A stretch of DNA of 64,000 nt. Origin: Planctomycetota bacterium. Lineage in GTDB: Bacteria > Planctomycetota > Planctomycetia > Pirellulales > Lacipirellulaceae. Position numbers and translations under genes: made by a program. Where the stretch lies: the NCBI GenBank assembly GCA_029259915.1, contig JAJDED010000011.1, positions 124,001 to 188,000 of the forward strand, read 5' to 3'. The notes under the pieces were generated by a model. That model did no database searches. It worked only from the letters and a program-made list of their open reading frames with translations, and was not told where the DNA came from. This document shows positions 60,083-64,000 of the stretch, in pieces; position 1 is the first letter of the stretch; every line of letters starts with the position of its first letter.

Positions 60083-61267
60083 CTACGTCGTAGCAGCCGT
60101 TTGTCCGGCGGCTTCGGCCAGCTTGGCTGCCTGATCGGTTTTTTCCCAGGTAAATTCTGGTTCGCTGCGTCCGAAATGTCCGCCGGCTGCCGTTTTGCGG
60201 AAAATGGGGCGGCGCAACTGAAGATGCTCGATAATTCCCGCGGGAGTGAGCGGAAAAATTTCGCGTACCAATTCGCAAATCCGCGCATCATCCACACGGC
60301 CTGTGCCTTCGGTATCGACGCGGATGCTGACCGGCTCGGAAACGCCAATGGCGTAGGCCAACTGCACTTCGCAGCGATCGGCAAGCTCCGCAGCAACGAT
60401 GTTCTTTGCAACATAACGGGCCATGTAGGCAGCGCTGCGGTCCACCTTGGTGGGGTCCTTGCCACTGAACGCTCCGCCGCCGTGCCGACCCCAACCGCCG
60501 TAGGTGTCGACAATAATCTTCCGGCCCGTCAAACCGCAATCGCCATGCGGTCCGCCCACCACAAATCGGCCGGTCGGATTGATGTGGTAGGTGATGTCGC
60601 CACCTGCCAACTCGGCGGGAAGCTCCGGCTTGATGATTTTTTCGATGATGAAATCGTGAATTTCCTTATTCTCTACGTCGGGACTGTGTTGCGTGGAAAC
60701 TACCACAGTATCGATTCTCACCGGCGTGTTGCCATCGTATTCCACCGTGACTTGGCTCTTGCTGTCGGGCCGCAGCCAGTCGACTTCGTTATTCTGGCGC
60801 GCTTTGGTCAGCCGATTGAGAATCCGATGTGACAACGCGATCGGCAGCGGCATCAACTCGGGCGTGTCGTTACAAGCGTAGCCAAACATGAGTCCCTGGT
60901 CGCCCGCTCCGACATCCTTGCCCGTAGAACCATCTTCGTCGACGCCCATGGCAATGTCGGGGCTCTGTTCGTCGATCGCTACTAGTACTGCACAGTGGTC
61001 GGCGCTAATTCCCATCGAAGAATCGGTATAGCCCACTTCGCGAATCACTTCGCGGACGATCTTTTGCATGTCGACATACGCTTCGGTAGTAATCTCGCCG
61101 GCGATCATGACGACGCCAGTCGTGACCATCGTTTCGCAGGCAACGCGGCTGTGGGGGTCTTGGGCAAACAGTGCGTCCAAAACGCCGTCGGAAATCTGAT
61201 CGGCCAGTTTGTCGGGATGGCCCATGCTGACAGCTTCGCTAGTGAAGAGAAATTTTCCAGATGCCAC
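60083..61267 (-). CDS. metK: S-adenosylmethionine synthetase
   Basis: 394 residues. GTG 61267 is chosen because AGGAG lies 8 bp upstream and the next residues ([19 protein letters not shown]) are the standard start. [45 protein letters not shown] and [19 protein letters not shown] are the ATP/Met-binding motifs. It makes AdoMet, used by the SET and SpeD-like proteins among others. The leader (61268-61500) shows no SAM-riboswitch fold that I can recognise. Confidence 0.95.
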   Translation of the reverse strand: MASGKFLFTSEAVSMGHPDKLADQISDGVLDALFAQDPHSRVACETMVTTGVVMIAGEITTEAYVDMQKIVREVIREVGYTDSSMGISADHCAVLVAIDEQSPDIAMGVDEDGSTGKDVGAGDQGLMFGYACNDTPELMPLPIALSHRILNRLTKARQNNEVDWLRPDSKSQVTVEYDGNTPVRIDTVVVSTQHSPDVENKEIHDFIIEKIIKPELPAELAGGDITYHINPTGRFVVGGPHGDCGLTGRKIIVDTYGGWGRHGGGAFSGKDPTKVDRSAAYMARYVAKNIVAAELADRCEVQLAYAIGVSEPVSIRVDTEGTGRVDDARICELVREIFPLTPAGIIEHLQLRRPIFRKTAAGGHFGRSEPEFTWEKTDQAAKLAEAAGQTAATT

Positions 61268-61520
61268 GTCGATATCTCCTGAAAGGACTATGAGCAATGA
61301 TTCATTGCAAAAAGGAACGATAGGATCCCAGCGTTTGCCGCCGGTCGCATCGGAATCCGGTAAACCCAATCCGAAGCGAATTTCCCAGTATATGTCACCG
61401 GAGCATGGCTGTTCAACCAGTTCTCTACATTCATCTTGGGCCCGAGCCGGGGCAGACACAATGGACGGGCCCAACCTGGGGCTCGAATCTCCCCTAGGCA
61501 CACAGATTCTGGCAGCGATA

Positions 61521-61685
61521 ATGGCGTTTTCATGTTTTTGTCATCTCGCTTGCATAGGGTTTTCCATGGCTCGTTGGCCCCGTCATGTATGGACTTCGCT
61601 TTTTACCTACGGCGTGATATTCGTCGCTTTTCCCATGCTCTGCCTGTTGGCCTACGCTTGGGTGCAGCAGTGGTGGATTTTTTGA
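61521..61685 (+). CDS. Small membrane protein (54 aa)
   Basis: ATG 61521, ending at TGA 61685 directly before the ATG of the uridylyltransferase gene. [18 protein letters not shown] and [23 protein letters not shown] give one or two membrane helices. The tight stop/start junction suggests cotranscription, but no ribosome-binding site is clear. No family recognised; weak as a gene call. Confidence 0.45.
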   Translation: MAFSCFCHLACIGFSMARWPRHVWTSLFTYGVIFVAFPMLCLLAYAWVQQWWIF

Positions 61686-63110
61686 ATGACAGCAGACGAA
61701 CAACATCAACAGCTTCTGGCAAAGCTCGAGCCGTTTGGGCAACAACACGTTTTGCAATTTTGGGAAGAGCTTTCCCCCGGCGAGCGCGACGAGTTGGCCG
61801 ACCAGGTTGCGGCGCTGGATCTGGCGTTGATCGACGCGTTGCATCGGGGCGAGGTGGATCAGCCCGATTGGGGTGAACTTTCGCGGCGAGCCGAGCCCCC
61901 CGCCGTGGTGCGTTTGGCTGAGCAAGTAGGCGGCAGTGTTTCGGAGTCGCATGCAGCCGCTGCGCGACAGCGGGGCGAACAAGCACTCGCCGCGGGCGAG
62001 GTGGGTGTTCTGCTCACCGCCGGAGGGCAGGGGAGTCGGCTGGGGTTCGATTTGCCCAAAAGCATGTATCCCATCGGGCCAATTTCGCAAGCTTCGCTGT
62101 TGGAAATCCACGTCGCCAAGGTCCGCGCCCTGGCCAAACGCTACGGGAAGGCGATTCCGTTGTATCTGATGACCAGTCCCGCGACCCATGCCGATACGGT
62201 CCGCTTCATCGAAGAGAACCAACGCTTTGGCCTGGCTGAGTCGGATTTGTTTGTGTTCTGCCAAGGAACGATGCCGGCCGTTGATATTCAGTCGGGGAAA
62301 CTTTTGCTGGGCAAAAAACATCGGTTGTTTCAAAGCCCCGACGGGCATGGGGGGACGGTTGCCGCGTTGGCGGCGAGCGGCGCATTGGAGGATATGCGAC
62401 GGCGTGGCATCCAAAGTTTATTCTATCTACAGGTTGACAATCCTCTGGTGCCGATCGGCGATCCGGAACTGCTGGGGTACCATTTGCTCGCCGAGTCGGA
62501 ACTCACCTCAGTCGCGGTTGCCAAACAGACCCCAGAAGACAAACTCGGCGTATTCGCAAAGATCGACGGACAGATGCACGTGATCGAATACAGCGATTTG
62601 CCGGACGAGATTGCCGAACTGCGCGATGCTCATGGAGAGCTAAAAATTTGGGCTGGCAGCATCGCGGTACACGTGTTTGCGACCAAACTGTTTGAACGTG
62701 TGCAGACGCAAGCAGATTCATTGCCACAGCACATTGCGCGCAAACTGGTGCCCCACTTGGGGCCGTCTGGCACGCTTGTTTCGCCCACGGAGCCGAATGC
62801 CTTGAAGTTCGAGAAGTTCATCTTCGATCTCCTTCCAAAAGCGACGAATCCGGTTGTCGTGGAGTTAGCAGAGGAAGCTTGCTTCGGTCCGCTCAAGAAT
62901 GCCCCAGGCGCGGAAAAGGATACTGCCGAGTATGTCCAGCAAATGATGCTCGCGCAACATCGGCGTTGGCTCGAGGCGGCGGGGGCGCGTTTGGCACCAG
63001 GCGTCAAAGTCGAAATCAGCCCATCGTTCGCACTTGATGCAGTAGGAGTCGCCGAGCGGATTGAGCCAGGCCAAACTTTCGAGACTTCCCAGTTCCTGTC
63101 GGGCGATTGA
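61686..63110 (+). CDS. UDPGP-family nucleotide-sugar pyrophosphorylase (eukaryote-like UAP1/UGP type)
   Basis: 474 residues. VLLTAGGQGSRLGFDLPKSMYPIGP (~107-131) is the nucleotide-binding loop, with PLYLMTSPATHADT, FCQGTMPAVD, DGHGGTVAAL, YLQVDNPLVPIGDPELLGYH (~245) and NALKFEKFIFDLLP. This is the eukaryote-like UTP-sugar uridylyltransferase family (PF01704), which in bacteria makes UDP-GlcNAc or UDP-GalNAc; bacteria normally use GlmU instead. It probably feeds cell-envelope sugars such as lipid A, with lpxB close by. It follows the small membrane ORF. Confidence 0.88.
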   Translation: MTADEQHQQLLAKLEPFGQQHVLQFWEELSPGERDELADQVAALDLALIDALHRGEVDQPDWGELSRRAEPPAVVRLAEQVGGSVSESHAAAARQRGEQALAAGEVGVLLTAGGQGSRLGFDLPKSMYPIGPISQASLLEIHVAKVRALAKRYGKAIPLYLMTSPATHADTVRFIEENQRFGLAESDLFVFCQGTMPAVDIQSGKLLLGKKHRLFQSPDGHGGTVAALAASGALEDMRRRGIQSLFYLQVDNPLVPIGDPELLGYHLLAESELTSVAVAKQTPEDKLGVFAKIDGQMHVIEYSDLPDEIAELRDAHGELKIWAGSIAVHVFATKLFERVQTQADSLPQHIARKLVPHLGPSGTLVSPTEPNALKFEKFIFDLLPKATNPVVVELAEEACFGPLKNAPGAEKDTAEYVQQMMLAQHRRWLEAAGARLAPGVKVEISPSFALDAVGVAERIEPGQTFETSQFLSGD

Positions 63111-63114
63111 CGTG

Positions 63115-63678
63115 ATGCACTACGAAGTCGAACAAAAATATCGGGCGGTCGACGTGGAGGCGATTCTCAAGCAGCTTGAGGATTGGGGTGTTGCCGACTT
63201 GGTGACGCAACGGCAGGTCGACACCTACTTCGCGCATCCCAACCGAGATTTCGCCGCGACCGACGAAGCACTGCGGATTCGTCAAGTGGGGGAGTCCAAC
63301 GTCATCACTTACAAGGGCCCCAAGATCGACGCGACGACCAAAACGCGCCGTGAACTGGAACTCGCCATCGCCGAGGGCACCACGGCGGCTGAGCATGGTG
63401 GCGCACTTTTCGAGGCATTGGGTTTTCGCTCGGTGGCAGAAGTCTCGAAAACTCGGCGATCGGTTCAAGTCGAGCGAGCAGGCCACACTGTCGAAATTTC
63501 TCTCGACGAAGTCGACCGGTTGGGCGTCTTTACAGAACTGGAAATAGTGGTTGCCAGCAAAGAGGAACTTCCGCCGGCGCGAGAGATACTCGCTAGCGTG
63601 GCCCAGGAGTTGCGGCTTACGGAAGTCGAACGCCGCAGTTATCTCGAACTGTTGCTGGCGCAATCTGCTGTGGAATGA
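63115..63678 (+). CDS. CYTH-domain protein, class IV adenylate cyclase (CyaB)-like
   Basis: 187 residues from ATG 63115. HYEVEQKYR gives the ExExK motif of the CYTH triphosphate tunnel, with YKGPKID, RRELELAI and LDEVDRLGVFTELEI following. CyaB-like proteins act on ATP or other triphosphate substrates; whether it makes cAMP is unsure. It starts 5 bp after the uridylyltransferase stop. Confidence 0.87.
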   Translation: MHYEVEQKYRAVDVEAILKQLEDWGVADLVTQRQVDTYFAHPNRDFAATDEALRIRQVGESNVITYKGPKIDATTKTRRELELAIAEGTTAAEHGGALFEALGFRSVAEVSKTRRSVQVERAGHTVEISLDEVDRLGVFTELEIVVASKEELPPAREILASVAQELRLTEVERRSYLELLLAQSAVE

Positions 63679-63753
63679 CGGGGGGAACTGAACTTTCGCC
63701 CCTTTCGCCAATTTGCCATACTTCGCACCGATTGATTAGTTCTTTAAGAACTG

Positions 63754-63858
63754 AACCGCCAAGATCGCCAAGAACGCCAAGAAAACATTAAAAATTCGTA
63801 GATCAGGTGCGGCACCTGATATCCGAATTTCTTGGCGCTCTTTGCGTCCTTGGCGGTT
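63754..63858. repeat. CCGCCAAG hairpin with a second palindrome in its loop
   Basis: Outer arms (AACCGCCAAGATCGCC at 63754 on; GCGTCCTTGGCGGTT to 63858) are the same family as 17384. Its loop holds the GTAGATCAGGTGCGGCACCTG palindrome core (63799-63821), flanked by AAATTCG and CGAATTT. One dispersed repeat thus appears to lie inside another. Confidence 0.85.
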
Positions 63859-63896
63859 TATCTTTCAGTCTGATATTACGTGTGTGAGGCAGTTGG

Positions 63897-64000
63897 ATGC
63901 GAATTTTCTTTTCCGTGGGCGAACCGAGCGGTGATTTGCACGGTGCGAATCTGATTCGCGCGCTGAAGAAGCGCCACTCCCACTGGCAGTTCGTCGGCTA
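63897..64000 (+). CDS. lpxB: Lipid-A-disaccharide synthase (partial, 5' end only)
   Basis: 34 residues before the window edge: RIFFSVGEPSGDLHGANLIR matches the N-terminal nucleotide-binding part of LpxB (GExSGDxHGA). It makes lipid A disaccharide from UDP-diacylglucosamine and lipid X. Start ATG 63897. Its neighbour, a UDP-sugar uridylyltransferase, could supply sugar substrate. Confidence 0.85.
   Translation, partial: MRIFFSVGEPSGDLHGANLIRALKKRHSHWQFVG

Noticed and set aside
61430-61500. TCGAAT/ATTCGA segment with GGGG/CCCC arms, tRNA T-arm-like
   Set aside because: Stem is only four pairs and no acceptor, D or anticodon arm is found on either strand.
61268-61500. SAM riboswitch in the metK leader
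   Set aside because: I could not find the conserved cores of known SAM classes; the leader has only weak stems. A covariance search would settle it.

Overview
The window reads as chromosomal DNA of a planctomycete of the order Pirellulales. The evidence is the mix of gene types: a DUF1559 pilin-like protein, eight PEP-CTERM proteins (three with the GDFDxDGDVDGxDFLxWQ dockerin-like segment), transmembrane proteins with the FxLRxLL-type helix seen in planctomycetes, a Lys/Ala-rich histone-like protein, a short archaeal-type ProS, a split glycine decarboxylase (GcvPA/GcvPB), and core genes scattered among accessory ones. Both ends are cut: a DUF1559 gene on the left and lpxB on the right. I see no rRNA, tRNA, CRISPR array or insertion sequence.

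Layout. 1-2.5 kb: partial DUF1559 gene, a 53-residue ORF and a small HTH/zinc protein behind an operator-like palindrome, and a convergent membrane protein. 2.7-14 kb: a GT1-type glycosyltransferase, three PEP-CTERM genes, a compact operon of SpeD-like, SET-domain and hemerythrin-like proteins, a secreted alpha-amylase, another PEP-CTERM protein, a TPR lipoprotein, a histone-like protein and a secreted cyclophilin. 14-20.7 kb: FHA protein, then the glycine cleavage operon gcvT-gcvH-gcvPA-gcvPB-lplA read leftward, so the lipoyl acceptor (GcvH) and a lipoyl ligase-like protein are made together. 20.8-26.7 kb: rnr, a nucleotidyltransferase pair, a YhaM-like nuclease and proS. 26.7-28.7 kb: a more AT-rich cassette of a three-Cys-motif (Gp37/Gp68) protein and its TcmP partner, driven by a promoter overlapping a perfect palindrome. 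28.8-32.2 kb: DUF4416, DUF1573 and a tetraheme protein. 32.2-39 kb: the leftward nusA-infB-rbfA translation operon continuing into an HhH-GPD-like protein and yebC. 39-49.3 kb: an island with a frameshifted secreted subtilase, then leftward rpmF-fabD-fabG-acpP-fabF plus a degenerate ketosynthase (chain-length-factor-like). 49.6-56.4 kb: ruvC-ruvA and ruvB separated by four unrelated genes, and a toxin-antitoxin pair with a nonsense-truncated toxin. 56.6-64 kb: cysS, ispF, a membrane protein, metK, a UDPGP-family uridylyltransferase, a CYTH protein and lpxB.

The intergenic DNA is unusual. Nearly every long gap, and almost every gap inside operons, holds one of several dispersed palindromic or short-unit repeats: long hairpins built from an imperfect 'GGCGTCCTTGGCG'-like unit, a TCAGGTGCGGCACCTGA palindrome (once nested inside the loop of the first type), CGGACCGC hairpins, and degenerate arrays of ~7-8 bp units. 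Two further places carry ~60 bp duplicates of a gene end (rnr 5' end; ketosynthase 3' end) on the far side of accessory cargo, which looks like a record of insertion events.

The most interesting candidate systems are the SpeD-like/SET/hemerythrin-like operon (6.9-8.3 kb) and the operator shared between the small HTH locus and the Tcm cassette. All assignments come from reading the sequence; no database search was run.
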